Source of the DNA: a virus
Direction: 5' to 3' (one strand)
Length of the DNA: 20,666 bases
Virus record (IMG/VR): IMGVR_UViG_3300035086_000081
Location: 1 to 20,666 of that record
Shown here one piece after another: positions 6,354 to 13,839 of this stretch; position 1 is the stretch's first letter; each line of letters opens with the position of its first letter. The notes below the pieces were generated by a model, which saw nothing but the letters and a program-made list of their open reading frames with translations, was not told the origin of the DNA and did no database searches. Made by a program: the position numbers and the translations under genes.

Positions 6354-7083
6354 TCCACCGCTCCTGTTCGATCCACGTTTTCGGGTTCATCCAATGGCGA
6401 TCTTCGGGCTTGGTTTCGCGATAGCAGGCGAGGCCGGCGAGCAGGCCGCGCCAGGAAACCTTGCCGCCCTTTCGCGCCTCGTCGAGCATCGCGAGCGCTG
6501 CGGCCATGCTGACTTTGTGCGGGTAGGCTTCCGCGAATTGCTCGCGGAAATCGCTTGGCCAATCATCGGTTGAATTCGAAGGGGGGTCCGAACCGACCGA
6601 GCCGCTGCCGCGCGCGCGCGCGCGGTTTCGTTTGTTCGACTCCCCTCGACTCCTATCGACTCTCTTAAGATCGACTCGACTCGACTCGACTCCGCCGTCG
6701 AGGGCTCGTCGAGCGTACTGGCCATTGTTCTTTGGAATGACGCCTGTTTCGTCTGGAAACTGGTAGCTAGGCCGGTCGATGCGCTGGTGTTTAGCCCACC
6801 CGGTGATTTGCAAATACTGTTTTCCATCAACATCATAGAGCTTCACCATTGGTTGCCCCAACGCATTCGACGACAATTCGTCGAGCATTCGACGAATGTC
6901 ATCCGAGGAAATGTCGTCTGCGGGGAAGATTTGCTTCTTGAGACGCTTGGTCGAAAACGGCATCCGGCCGCCGTCGTCGCAGAATGTCCAGAGCCCCACG
7001 AACAGCAGTCGAGCCGGTATCGAGCACTCGGTGACCTGATCACTCACCCAGAATTCCGGCTTGATGCTGCGGATGCGGGCCAT
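6184..7083 (-). CDS. Winged-helix replication initiator-like phage protein
   Basis: The 299-aa protein opens with MARIRSIKPEFWVSDQVTEC, a hallmark of phage replication-module proteins with an N-terminal winged-helix domain. ARLLFVGLWTFCDDGGRMP, KQIFPADDISSDDI and YLQITGWAKHQRIDRPSY follow, all within the first 105 residues. A low-complexity charged linker (about 125-165) leads to a C-terminal domain with FREQFAEAYPHKV and WRGLLAGLACYRE. By analogy with lambda O it may bind an origin and recruit a helper; this is inference, supported by the gene pair order and by a repeat array inside the linker-coding DNA. The ATG at 7083 lies 4 bases beyond the stop of the DUF7768 gene. Confidence 0.8.
   Translation of the reverse strand: MARIRSIKPEFWVSDQVTECSIPARLLFVGLWTFCDDGGRMPFSTKRLKKQIFPADDISSDDIRRMLDELSSNALGQPMVKLYDVDGKQYLQITGWAKHQRIDRPSYQFPDETGVIPKNNGQYARRALDGGVESSRVDLKRVDRSRGESNKRNRARARGSGSVGSDPPSNSTDDWPSDFREQFAEAYPHKVSMAAALAMLDEARKGGKVSWRGLLAGLACYRETKPEDRHWMNPKTWIEQERWNDKPARANGKHERHVADELAEEARRFESQSSGAAVRVGGAELGGDHAQVVPGNKPS
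6636..6690. repeat. Iteron-like TCGAC array inside the initiator-like gene, candidate origin
   Basis: Seven copies of TCGAC occur on the plus strand. Three are spaced exactly 10 bases apart (6636, 6646, 6656) and four stand in direct 5-base tandem (6671, 6676, 6681, 6686), separated by a block with the palindrome TCTTAAGA. An alternating CG run lies just before it (about 6608-6624). In lambdoid phages the origin lies as iterons inside the initiator gene, in the linker-coding part, exactly the location seen here. Origin function is inferred. Confidence 0.45.
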
Positions 7084-7087
7084 GGTT

Positions 7088-7438
7088 TCACGTCCCGTGG
7101 TCTGTCGGTTCGAGCCGCCGGTATTCGATCGCGATGCCGTGCTCCTTTGCGCGCTTGATGCCGACGTCCATGCCGGGTGTGATGCGGCCGCCGCGCGGGA
7201 TGTAGATCACCATCGCCTCGGCGCTCCCAATCCACGCGTGACCGGCGTCGATGCCCAGCTCGCGCTCGTCGGGCACGTCGTCGTTCAGGACGCCGCGCTG
7301 CGTGTAGAGCAAGTGCGACGCGAGCGGCGCCTCGCCGCGCATCAGGCAATCGCGCAAGCAGGCGCGCGCAAAACGCACGTTGAGCCAGCGGCGCAACAGG
7401 CCGCCTTGATACGGGCTTTCGAGGATGACGCGCTTCAT
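7088..7438 (-). CDS. DUF7768 family protein (nucleoside deoxyribosyltransferase-like fold)
   Basis: The 116-aa protein shows the full pattern of the DUF7768 family. These are small phage and bacterial proteins related in fold to nucleoside 2-deoxyribosyltransferases. The pattern runs ILESPYQG at the N-terminus, VRFARACLRDCLMRGEAP, ASHLLYTQRGVLNDDVPDER, LGIDAGHAWIGSAEAMVIY, GGRITPGMDVGIKRAKEHG and a final IEYRRL. Enzymatic activity and substrate are not established for the family; a role in nucleotide or DNA-base metabolism is only a guess. The ATG at 7438 follows the methyltransferase stop after a 34-base gap. Confidence 0.8.
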   Translation of the reverse strand: MKRVILESPYQGGLLRRWLNVRFARACLRDCLMRGEAPLASHLLYTQRGVLNDDVPDERELGIDAGHAWIGSAEAMVIYIPRGGRITPGMDVGIKRAKEHGIAIEYRRLEPTDHGT

Positions 7439-7472
7439 GTCTGTTTCTTTCGACGAGTACGCCGAACCTGGG

Positions 7473-8084
7473 CTATTCTGCCGCCTCCCTCATTGGCTGG
7501 TCGAATTTCGTCGCCTCGGCGCCCCAGGTTTTCCACCCCTTGCGCGACGAGCGCGCGAACAATTCCACATAAGGGCCGGCGCAATACCGCTCGATGCGCT
7601 CGTGGATTTCGTCGGGCTTGCGCGAGTGCTCGCGCCGCGGCGAGACGATCAGCTCGCGCACCTTGGCGCTGCGGCGCTTCGGGCTTCCACGTCGCGCCAA
7701 TAGGCATAACTCGGTGTTCTTGCGCGTCGTGTAGCCGAGCCCGACGTGCAGATCACGCTCGCCGGTGAGCACATGGTCGCGCTTTAGCTTCACCCAGGTG
7801 AACGCAATCGCCGAGTATCTGAAACCCCATTCCTGCATCACCTCGAAACTGAATTCTAGCATCGGGCCGGTGACCCACAAAAACAAATGGCAATCCGGTG
7901 CGGCAATATCCTTCACGGGCAGCGCGCAAATCTCGGCCATCGACATCGTTGAGTAGTGCCGCCGCGGATCGCGGGTGCCCACATCTTCGGTGTGGCAGCG
8001 GAAATGCCATGCCGGGTCCGCGAGGATTGCCCTGGCTGATCGCGCCGGCAGGCCGGCAAACATATGGTCGCGCGGCAGGATCAT
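7473..8084 (-). CDS. MT-A70 family adenine-N6 DNA methyltransferase
   Basis: The 203-aa protein has the MT-A70 catalytic tetrapeptide as DPAW (23-26, ILADPAWHF), a variant of DPPW. YSTMSMAEICALPV and LFLWVTGPMLEFSFEVMQEWG follow, then the family C-terminus: HSRKPDEIHERIERY (153-167), YVELFARSSRKGWKTWG (172-188). Bacterial and phage members methylate adenine in DNA. It is likely one of three methyltransferases protecting this phage's DNA. The ATG at 8084 overlaps the stop of the nuclease-like gene (ATGA), showing translational coupling. A second ATG at codon 8 is possible but less well placed. Confidence 0.9.
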   Translation of the reverse strand: MILPRDHMFAGLPARSARAILADPAWHFRCHTEDVGTRDPRRHYSTMSMAEICALPVKDIAAPDCHLFLWVTGPMLEFSFEVMQEWGFRYSAIAFTWVKLKRDHVLTGERDLHVGLGYTTRKNTELCLLARRGSPKRRSAKVRELIVSPRREHSRKPDEIHERIERYCAGPYVELFARSSRKGWKTWGAEATKFDQPMREAAE

Positions 8085-8830
8085 GCGGCTGGCTCCTGCC
8101 GTTGTGCGTCAGCATAAAACAGGCCCGGGCGATGATCGGCGCAATACCAAATCATTTTGTCGGCGCCGTTCTTGTAGCCAAACGTCCCTGGCTTGCCGCA
8201 ATGACACAGGCAGCGCTCAAAGGGCGATTCGTTGCAGAACTCGATCTTCATCTGCGGGGCGATGCCGAGCTTTGATTTTTGCTCCCATGGATTGCAGTTC
8301 GTAGCAACCGACGGCAGATCGGGAGGCGCAACGAAATCGATTGGTGATTGCTTGAAAGCGCCAATTGGCCAATAGACAGCGCCATTGCGAAACGTCGTAT
8401 GAGGATTACGCACGATTTGCGCGTGCATCATCAACTCAGCGAAAGTTTGCCACAACAATATCGGCGACGGATCAGCTTTGAACCCGGGCTTGTACTGAAT
8501 AATATCGAGTTGACCGGGAATACCAGTTTGCTTTTCCACCTCTAAATAGGCGTGCCAGCTCGGCAAATCGATCCCGTGTTGCCATTGCTGTAGCTTTTGA
8601 TATTTGTCGCAGTGATCCTTAAATTTCACCTCTACCCAACGCCCACGACCGCTGCGATAAACCTGGAAGTCCGGCAACGCGTGCTTTCTGATCAAACCAA
8701 TCAACATAGGAGCGCCACCGTTCTCGATGGCATGTGTCGGCACGACCCAATCGCCGGCCCGAACGTGCATCTTCCGCACCGCCTCTTCGGCTAGTCGACC
8801 CCACTCCCATGCTGGCCCGGCAAGCGTCAT
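8081..8830 (-). CDS. PD-(D/E)XK-like nuclease-fold protein with C-terminal Cys cluster
   Basis: The start is the ATG at 8830, overlapping the previous stop as ATGA, giving 249 aa; the frame is open further but only over the neighbour. Residues about 53-71 (PDFQVYRSGRGRWVEVKFK) fit a PD-x(n)-ExK active site: D54, E67, K69. That suggests a restriction-endonuclease-like fold, perhaps a phage resolvase or VRR-NUC-like nuclease. The C-terminal part has a possible zinc site (C207, C209, C211, C230, H233 within ERCLCHCGKP and IWYCADH). No specific family is recognised. The operon context, between Dam-type and MT-A70 methyltransferases, supports a DNA-processing role but not a defined one. Confidence 0.6.
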   Translation of the reverse strand: MTLAGPAWEWGRLAEEAVRKMHVRAGDWVVPTHAIENGGAPMLIGLIRKHALPDFQVYRSGRGRWVEVKFKDHCDKYQKLQQWQHGIDLPSWHAYLEVEKQTGIPGQLDIIQYKPGFKADPSPILLWQTFAELMMHAQIVRNPHTTFRNGAVYWPIGAFKQSPIDFVAPPDLPSVATNCNPWEQKSKLGIAPQMKIEFCNESPFERCLCHCGKPGTFGYKNGADKMIWYCADHRPGLFYADAQRQEPAA

Positions 8831-9783
8831 GCATCGCCCCCATCGTCGAAGGACCACGACGGCACGACGCCAAAACCGATTTTGCAAAACACCGACGCGA
8901 ACCCGGCAACATCCGGCCCAAAATAAAAGAACGCTTGACCTTGTGTCGGCAGCACCTCAATTCCGTTTGGTTGGGTGAACCTGATGCGGCCCTTGGTGAA
9001 ACAGATTGCAGCGCACGATGCCTGCGCCTTGTGAAACCATTCCGTGTCGGTGCAATTGTTGGTGAGCATAATTGCGGCCGTCACGCGACCGGCTGTCACT
9101 TCCTCGATCATCTTGTCGACGAAGTCCGGCAACAGATCGCGGTGATAGGGCGGATTGAGCCACACGCGACCATTCCATTCGCGCTCTAGTCCGTTGGTTT
9201 CAGAGGTGAAGTAGTGCTCGGCCCTCACGGTCTTCTGCGCGATGTCATTGCTGGCCGGGTCGAGATCGATAGCTGCGAGCACAAGACGTGCTGCCTCAAT
9301 GTATTCGGCCGGCGTGTATAACTCGAATTCGCCGGTGCCTTCCGTGCCCCGCACGGTGCCGTCCTTTACTTGCTCGCAGATGCGTTGACATCGCGCCTGC
9401 GCATCCTTCAGGGCCAGCGCCACCTTCGCTCGGTCGAATGCGGTGCCCTTCTTGGTCTTGGTGCAGAAGCGCTTGCGCCAGCGGTGCGCGACCACGTCGC
9501 CAGGGTCGGCGGTGGGGAGGTACGATTTCAGTGCTGAAATCTTACCCCCTTTGCCTTTTCTTTTGGGCTCGACCTGTTGCGCTGCCACGCCGTCGCGCCA
9601 CACGACGTATTCGGCCTGCGCCGTGATCTTTGCCTCGATCGCCTTGAACAGTTTGCTCGGGTCCTTTGCGCGCTTGAAATGTTTCTCGCCGATCTCAGCG
9701 ACAGCAATCGACGCAAGCCCCTTCTCTGGATCATACAATTCCAGTTGGGACGACTTACGCTTTGCGATCGCTCGCTTCGTCAT
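8827..9783 (-). CDS. Phage DNA N-6-adenine methyltransferase (Dam family)
   Basis: The protein is 318 aa. The C-terminal half (about 153-318) is a phage Dam-type methyltransferase. It carries the family motifs ELYTPAEYIEAARLVL, AIDLDPASND (173-180), AEHYFTSETNGLEREWNGRVW and the catalytic NPPY (210-213). TAAIMLTNNCTDTEWFHKA follows. The N-terminal 150 residues are helical and basic (KRKGKGGKISALKSYL) with no motif I recognise; they may bind DNA. It probably methylates adenine in phage DNA. Starts and stops on both sides overlap as ATGA, so resolvase, Dam and nuclease-like protein are coupled. Confidence 0.9.
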   Translation of the reverse strand: MTKRAIAKRKSSQLELYDPEKGLASIAVAEIGEKHFKRAKDPSKLFKAIEAKITAQAEYVVWRDGVAAQQVEPKRKGKGGKISALKSYLPTADPGDVVAHRWRKRFCTKTKKGTAFDRAKVALALKDAQARCQRICEQVKDGTVRGTEGTGEFELYTPAEYIEAARLVLAAIDLDPASNDIAQKTVRAEHYFTSETNGLEREWNGRVWLNPPYHRDLLPDFVDKMIEEVTAGRVTAAIMLTNNCTDTEWFHKAQASCAAICFTKGRIRFTQPNGIEVLPTQGQAFFYFGPDVAGFASVFCKIGFGVVPSWSFDDGGDA

Positions 9784-10298
9784 GCGGCCCCTCTCATGAA
9801 CAGCGGAATCCGCGGCACGCTATTCGGCGCCACCTTCCAACACGCGTAGAGCCACTGCATCGCGGCTTCTGCGGCGTTGTGATCCGGCGCCGACCAGCCG
9901 AGCGCGCCGCAGATCGAGATCGCGCGCGCCTTGGCGATCTCCTTCTTGAGCTTGCCGTCGCCGAGAATGGTTGCGCGCCACGTCTGCACCGGCGCGACCA
10001 GGATGGGGATTTGCTTGTTGCGGGCGATGCCACCGAACGCAGAGAAGATTCCGCACTGAAGCGTCTTATCGAACTGCGGCACGAGGCCTTCGAGAAGAAT
10101 CAGGCCAGGGCGGTGATCGAGGATGCGGCGGATGAACCATGTCTGCGCGCGCGCCCAGATGTCGAACTCATCGTCATGCGGCCGAGCGAAGTTGACGGTT
10201 TCGAGAACAGGATCGCTGCCGGGAACGCCTTCGCAGACACCGGTGACCTTCGCTGAATCGAGCGCAAGAATGCTGGCACCAGCATCGAGTACAATCAT
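9780..10298 (-). CDS. RuvC-like Holliday junction resolvase (phage type)
   Basis: The 172-aa protein has the RNase H-fold resolvase pattern seen in phage RuvC-like proteins. ILALDSAKVTGVCEG gives D14, LILLEGLVP gives E70, and APDHNAAEAAM gives D139 with E144 (where Asp is more usual). The length fits the family. It would resolve branched recombination or replication intermediates before packaging, complementing the RecT/YqaJ genes on the other strand. The ATG at 10298 is preceded by a purine-rich GGGGGAGG. The stop overlaps the Dam gene start. A 48-base gap separates it from the GapR-like gene upstream. Confidence 0.85.
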   Translation of the reverse strand: MIVLDAGASILALDSAKVTGVCEGVPGSDPVLETVNFARPHDDEFDIWARAQTWFIRRILDHRPGLILLEGLVPQFDKTLQCGIFSAFGGIARNKQIPILVAPVQTWRATILGDGKLKKEIAKARAISICGALGWSAPDHNAAEAAMQWLYACWKVAPNSVPRIPLFMRGAA

Positions 10299-10346
10299 CG
10301 CGCAGCCTCCCCCGCCTGCGCCTGCGGGGTCGTTCGATGTTTTTGT

Positions 10347-10727
10347 TTAGATGCCGAGCTGATCTACCGCGTCGTCGCTGCGCGGGCCGTTCGCTCGCTC
10401 GCCGGCGAAATCGCCAAACGGGGTTCCGGCGAAGGCCGCGGCAAGAGCTTCATATTGCGCGCTTTCATCGATGTCGAACTCGCTCGGCAGCGATTCGATC
10501 TTGCGTTCGTACTTGCGCCGCTTCACCACCGCTTTGAGCGGCTTGACCTGGATGCCGTCGTCCTTGGCGGCGCCGAACACGTGCTTGCGCTTATCACGCA
10601 GGAACCGGCACCTGCTCATGTACTCGCCCTTTTCGGAATCCAGGTCCTCGTCGATTTCCTCGATCTGCCTGATGTAGGCTTCCGCTTTCGCGGCGATATC
10701 GTTGCCGCCACTTGCCGCTGCGGTCAT
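10347..10727 (-). CDS. GapR-like DNA-binding protein (DUF2312 family)
   Basis: The start at 10727 is set by AAGGAG 7 bases upstream; the product is 126 aa. Residues about 15-78 (YIRQIEEIDEDLDSEKGEY, FGAAKDDGIQVKPLKAVVKRRK) match the DUF2312/GapR core: a long helix that dimerises, then the A-K-x-x-G-[IF]-x-x-K-x-L basic segment that clamps DNA. GapR in Caulobacter binds overtwisted DNA ahead of forks and stimulates topoisomerases. A phage copy at the head of a replication operon fits a similar job. The C-terminal tail (about 80-126) is acidic and not part of the core. Confidence 0.8.
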   Translation of the reverse strand: MTAAASGGNDIAAKAEAYIRQIEEIDEDLDSEKGEYMSRCRFLRDKRKHVFGAAKDDGIQVKPLKAVVKRRKYERKIESLPSEFDIDESAQYEALAAAFAGTPFGDFAGERANGPRSDDAVDQLGI

Positions 10728-10835
10728 TCGTCGACTCCTTCGCCGGATGTGGATTTGTTCGGTGCTCGACATTGCGACCGGACTTGCGGCAACGTCAAGA
10801 GATGACGCCTGTGGAACCCAACCCGCAAAATCCGC

Positions 10836-10853
10836 ATCGAAAATTATTTCGAT
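10836..10853. promoter_or_regulatory. Inverted repeat, candidate operator 1
   Basis: ATCGAAA (10836-10842), spacer ATTA, TTTCGAT (10847-10853), perfect over 7 pairs. It lies on the leftward-operon side of the divergent region. Confidence 0.4.
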
Positions 10854-10939
10854 TTGCAAAATGCGCAGACTTTTTTTGCCCAACTATGCGGGTGCATTTG
10901 AGATTTCAGAATAGCGCATTATGACGGATGTGCAGACTT

Positions 10940-10953
10940 TGCACATTTGTGCA
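10940..10953. promoter_or_regulatory. Inverted repeat, candidate operator 2
   Basis: TGCACA (10940-10945), spacer TT, TGTGCA (10948-10953), perfect over 6 pairs. It lies in the middle of the divergent region, next to the second GCAGACTTT copy. Confidence 0.4.
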
Positions 10954-10980
10954 TTTGGCCCGAGCGCGGCCGCTTGAAAA

Positions 10981-10999
10981 AAATTTCAGTCTGAAATTT
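10981..10999. promoter_or_regulatory. Perfect 9-bp-arm palindrome, candidate repressor operator
   Basis: AAATTTCAG (10981-10989), central T, CTGAAATTT (10991-10999), perfect over 9 pairs. Related half-sites (TTTCAGA) at about 10903 and 11006 flank it, as expected for a repressor with several binding sites near the rightward start. Confidence 0.5.
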
Positions 11000-11080
11000 A
11001 GTGCTTTTCAGACAACGCCTGTCAAATAAGCGCGGCATACTATGCCAAGACACGACAGGATGTGACATGACGAGACACCA

Positions 11081-12028
11081 ATGATCGAGCACTGGCCGAT
11101 CGACACCTCCACCGAAGCAGGCCGCGCTGCATGGCTGGCACGTCGGAAGGCTTATCTGAATGGATCGACCATCGGCGCACTGTTCGGCGTCCATCCTTGG
11201 CAGACCGTCGGGGGTGTCCATGCCGAGAAGTGCGGCCTGGAGATGCCCGGTCCCGATCCCGAGTCCAGCGTCGTTCGCCGCGGCAATGCGCTCGAAACCG
11301 TGGTGGCGGCCGAAGTTGGCAAGCTGCGGCCCGAATGGAAAATCGTCAAGGCAAATGAGTTTTTGTACGATCAGAAGGCGCGATTAGCAGTCACACCCGA
11401 TTTCTTCATCGAGGGCGACCCGCGCGGCCGCGGCGTGTTGCAGACCAAAACGATCGGCTCGTACCGGTTCAAGAAAGAGTGGCTCGGCGAAGACAGCGAG
11501 CCGACGCCGCCGCTGTGGATCATCCTGCAGAACGCGACCGAAGTGATGCTCGCGGACGCCGCTTTCGGCGTCGTCGGCGTGCTGGTCATCGGCGATTATA
11601 CGTTCGATGCGCACGTGATCGAGGTGCTGCGCCTCAAGAGTGTGGAGCACAAAATCCGCGTCGCCGTGCATAGCTTCTGGCAGGCGCTCGACGCCGGCCA
11701 AGTGCCGACCGTCGACTACGAGCGCGACGGCGATCTTCTCAAGCTGATGTATCCGACCGAAGTCGCAGGCAAAGTGGTCGATCTGCGCGGCGACAACCGC
11801 ATTGTCGAGCTGTGCGAAATCCGCGAACGCAATGCTGCGATGATCGCAGTGGCCGAGAAGGCCAAGAAGGCCGCCGAGACTGAAATGCGCGAGAAGCTCG
11901 GCGATGCTGAGATCGCGATGGTGCAGGGGTGGCGCGTCACGTTGAAAACCACGCACCGACCGGAGGTCGTGCAGAAGGCGGTCGATTACCGCGTGCTGCG
12001 AACCAGCAGGATCGAGGAGGACGCATGA
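11081..12028 (+). CDS. YqaJ-like viral recombinase (alkaline exonuclease type)
   Basis: The 315-aa protein has a YqaJ nuclease domain in its N-terminal two thirds. STIGALFGVHPWQT comes first, then VRRGNALETVVAAEV (E72), TPDFFIEGDPRGRGVLQTKT (D107, Q121, K123) and LWIILQNATEVMLADAAFG. It would resect double-strand ends 5' to 3' and hand single strands to the RecT protein encoded just downstream. The usual Glu of the E-x-K motif is Gln here; Gln variants do occur among prophage YqaJ proteins, so this need not inactivate it. The C-terminal third is charged and helical. It is the first gene of the rightward operon; its stop overlaps the next start (ATGA). Confidence 0.87.
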   Translation: MIEHWPIDTSTEAGRAAWLARRKAYLNGSTIGALFGVHPWQTVGGVHAEKCGLEMPGPDPESSVVRRGNALETVVAAEVGKLRPEWKIVKANEFLYDQKARLAVTPDFFIEGDPRGRGVLQTKTIGSYRFKKEWLGEDSEPTPPLWIILQNATEVMLADAAFGVVGVLVIGDYTFDAHVIEVLRLKSVEHKIRVAVHSFWQALDAGQVPTVDYERDGDLLKLMYPTEVAGKVVDLRGDNRIVELCEIRERNAAMIAVAEKAKKAAETEMREKLGDAEIAMVQGWRVTLKTTHRPEVVQKAVDYRVLRTSRIEEDA

Positions 12029-12369
12029 CCGAGAACCATCGTAACGCTCTGGCGGCACTGGCAGATGAGTTGAGCGAACCCAGGCCACGCTCCTTGGATT
12101 GGAGCCGATCCAACTCTGATCCGTCCATCGTGGAAATGGTCGGCGTGAAAACTGAGGCGCGCCTAGAACACGAAGACCATCGTCGAATGGTCGAGATGCT
12201 CACTTCGACGAACCATCGCCAGCGCGCCATCGCAACTATCTTGAATCGAATGTCCTATCTCGAGCTTGTCGAGTTCGCCGACGATCTCTTCGGCGATCGG
12301 GCATCGATGGAAGCGGCGAGCTTCCCGAATCATCTAGCCCGATGGGCTCGGCAGGCGAAGCAGATTTGA
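12025..12369 (+). CDS. Small protein of unknown function (114 aa)
   Basis: The start is the ATG at 12025, with GAGGAGG 4 bases upstream and a 4-base ATGA overlap with the YqaJ stop; a longer open frame upstream would be shadow coding. The product is 114 aa, acidic to neutral and mainly helical (HRNALAALADELSE, HRRMVEMLTSTNHRQRAIATILNRM, LELVEFADDLFGD). No motif is recognised. Coupling to the YqaJ nuclease gene suggests a shared expression unit, perhaps an accessory to recombination. The first GGCNN tract follows its stop. Confidence 0.7.
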   Translation: MTENHRNALAALADELSEPRPRSLDWSRSNSDPSIVEMVGVKTEARLEHEDHRRMVEMLTSTNHRQRAIATILNRMSYLELVEFADDLFGDRASMEAASFPNHLARWARQAKQI

Positions 12370-12377
12370 TGAATTAT

Positions 12378-12427
12378 GGCGTGGCCTGGCCTGGCAAGGC
12401 AAGGCGAGGCAAGGCAGGGCAGGGCAG
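12378..12427 (+). repeat. GGCNN pentanucleotide tract A (10 units)
   Basis: Ten consecutive GGCNN units fill most of the gap before recT. The last ones are GGCAA and GGCAG, and the tract runs into GGGTTTTTTAAAAAC and then the recT ribosome site (GGAGAG). The first of six such filled junctions in this operon. Confidence 0.9.
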
Positions 12428-12457
12428 GGTTTTTTAAAAACGCTCGGAGAGTAAACG

Positions 12458-13636
12458 ATGAACACACAACAAGTCACCACCGCTCCGCAAGGTCCGAAGG
12501 CCGTTATCGAACAGTTTCGGCGCGATCTGGAAAAGATGGGACCGCAATTCGCGTATGCGCTGCCGGCGCATATTCCGTTAGAGCGGTTTAATAGATGTAT
12601 CATGACGGCACTCCAAAATTCGCCGTCGCTTTTTAAGTGTACGAGGCAATCGCTTTTCAATGCAGCGATGAAAGCCGCCGCTGACGGCCTGCTGCCGGAC
12701 GGCAGAGAAGGCGCTATCGTTCCGTTTTCCGAAAACGAGGACGGCCGCAAGAGCGGCGATCAGGCCGCTTGGATGCCAATGGTTGCCGGCATCCGCAAGA
12801 AGGCGCGCAACAGCGGAGAGCTATCCGATCTGTATGCACATGTCGTGCACGAGGGCGACGCCTTCGAATATCAACTCGGCGACGATCCGCACATTCACCA
12901 CCGGCCGTCGTTGCGTGGTGGGCGCGGGCGCAAGATCATCGCGGCCTATTCGATTGCCGTCTTCAAGGACGGCACCAAGGCTTACGAAATTATGTCAATC
13001 GAGGAGATCGAGGACATCCGCAAGCGCTATTCGAAATCGAAGAGAGGCCCATGGAGTGATCCGATCGCTTACCCGGAAATGTGCCGCAAAACCGTGGTGC
13101 GCTTGCACTGCAAGTCATTGCCGATGTCAACCGACCTCGATGACGTGGTTAGACGGGATGATGAATTGTATGATCTCAAAGGCGCGGCCGAGCGCGGCAA
13201 GCAGGTGACGAAGCGCCAGCCCGCCAGCGCGATGGCGGCGCTTGAGAAGTGGGCCGGCAGCAGCACTAGCGATAGCGAAGGCGATCCGCCGCCGCCGAGC
13301 GCAGACGACCCGGGCGACCCGCAGCCGGGCGACGACACCGTGATCGAGCACGACGCCGACACCGGCGAGGCGTCGCGGGCCGATCCCGAGTTGACCGTCG
13401 GCGCCCTGATCGGCATGGCGCAGAAACAGCCGCCGAAAGACCCCGAGGTTTTTCGGATGTTGACGCGCCAGATCATCGAGGCCGCAAAACGGTCCGGCGG
13501 AAAAGCCAGTGGCGATATGCTCGCATGGTGGTCCGGGCCGAACGCGCGGAGCCTGCGTAATGCCGCAGGAATGACGGCCGATGATACTGCTGCGTTGTCA
13601 GCGGAAGTTAAAGCCGCGTTTGATGAGATGAATTAG
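12458..13636 (+). CDS. recT: RecT single-strand annealing protein
   Basis: The 392-aa protein carries the RecT domain at about residues 12-235. Visible features are FRRDLEKMGPQFAYALPAHI, LFKCTRQSLFNAAMKAAADG, WMPMVAGIRKKARNSGELSD, AHVVHEGDAFEYQLGDDPHI and YPEMCRKTVVRLHCKSLPMS. RecT anneals complementary single strands and works with the YqaJ-type exonuclease encoded two genes upstream. The C-terminal 150 residues are extra. They hold a Pro/Asp-rich acidic linker (GDPPPPSADDPGDPQPGDD) and a small helical end (about 330-392) with no family I can name. Start: ATG 12458 with GGAGAG upstream. Confidence 0.92.
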   Translation: MNTQQVTTAPQGPKAVIEQFRRDLEKMGPQFAYALPAHIPLERFNRCIMTALQNSPSLFKCTRQSLFNAAMKAAADGLLPDGREGAIVPFSENEDGRKSGDQAAWMPMVAGIRKKARNSGELSDLYAHVVHEGDAFEYQLGDDPHIHHRPSLRGGRGRKIIAAYSIAVFKDGTKAYEIMSIEEIEDIRKRYSKSKRGPWSDPIAYPEMCRKTVVRLHCKSLPMSTDLDDVVRRDDELYDLKGAAERGKQVTKRQPASAMAALEKWAGSSTSDSEGDPPPPSADDPGDPQPGDDTVIEHDADTGEASRADPELTVGALIGMAQKQPPKDPEVFRMLTRQIIEAAKRSGGKASGDMLAWWSGPNARSLRNAAGMTADDTAALSAEVKAAFDEMN

Positions 13637-13651
13637 GTGGATTTTGATTAC

Positions 13652-13814
13652 GGCGGGGCCTGGCACGGCGCGGCATGGCAAGGCGTGGCCCGGCGTGGCG
13701 AGGCAGGGATACTTTTGTGGATTGCATGAGTTGCGGCGCGGCGGGGCACGGCGAGGCAAGGCATGGCGAGGCCAGGCGAGGCGTGGCGAGGCAGGGCAGG
13801 GCAAGGCAAGGCAG
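13652..13814 (+). repeat. GGCNN tracts B1 (11 units) and B2 (16 units)
   Basis: B1 covers 13652-13706 and B2 13735-13814. They are separated by a 28-base linker starting GGATACTTTTGTGGATT. A related GTGGATTTTGATTAC precedes B1. B2 runs into GGTCTTAAACAAGGGAG and the next gene's ribosome site. Confidence 0.92.
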
Positions 13815-13839
13815 GGTCTTAAACAAGGGAGAGCACAGC

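Larger units (their letters stand above)
10728..11080. promoter_or_regulatory. Divergent control region between the leftward and rightward operons
   Basis: This 353-base gap has no gene and is AT-richer than its surroundings. It holds three clean inverted repeats (own entries) and two copies of GCAGACTTT (about 10865 and 10932). Half-sites resembling TTTCAGA occur near 10903 and 11006 in addition to the perfect palindrome at 10981. Both operons must start here. A TTGACG on the minus strand at about 10798-10793 is a possible leftward -35 with a poor -10; no rightward promoter matches well. No repressor gene lies next to it, which is unusual for a temperate phage. Confidence 0.6.
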
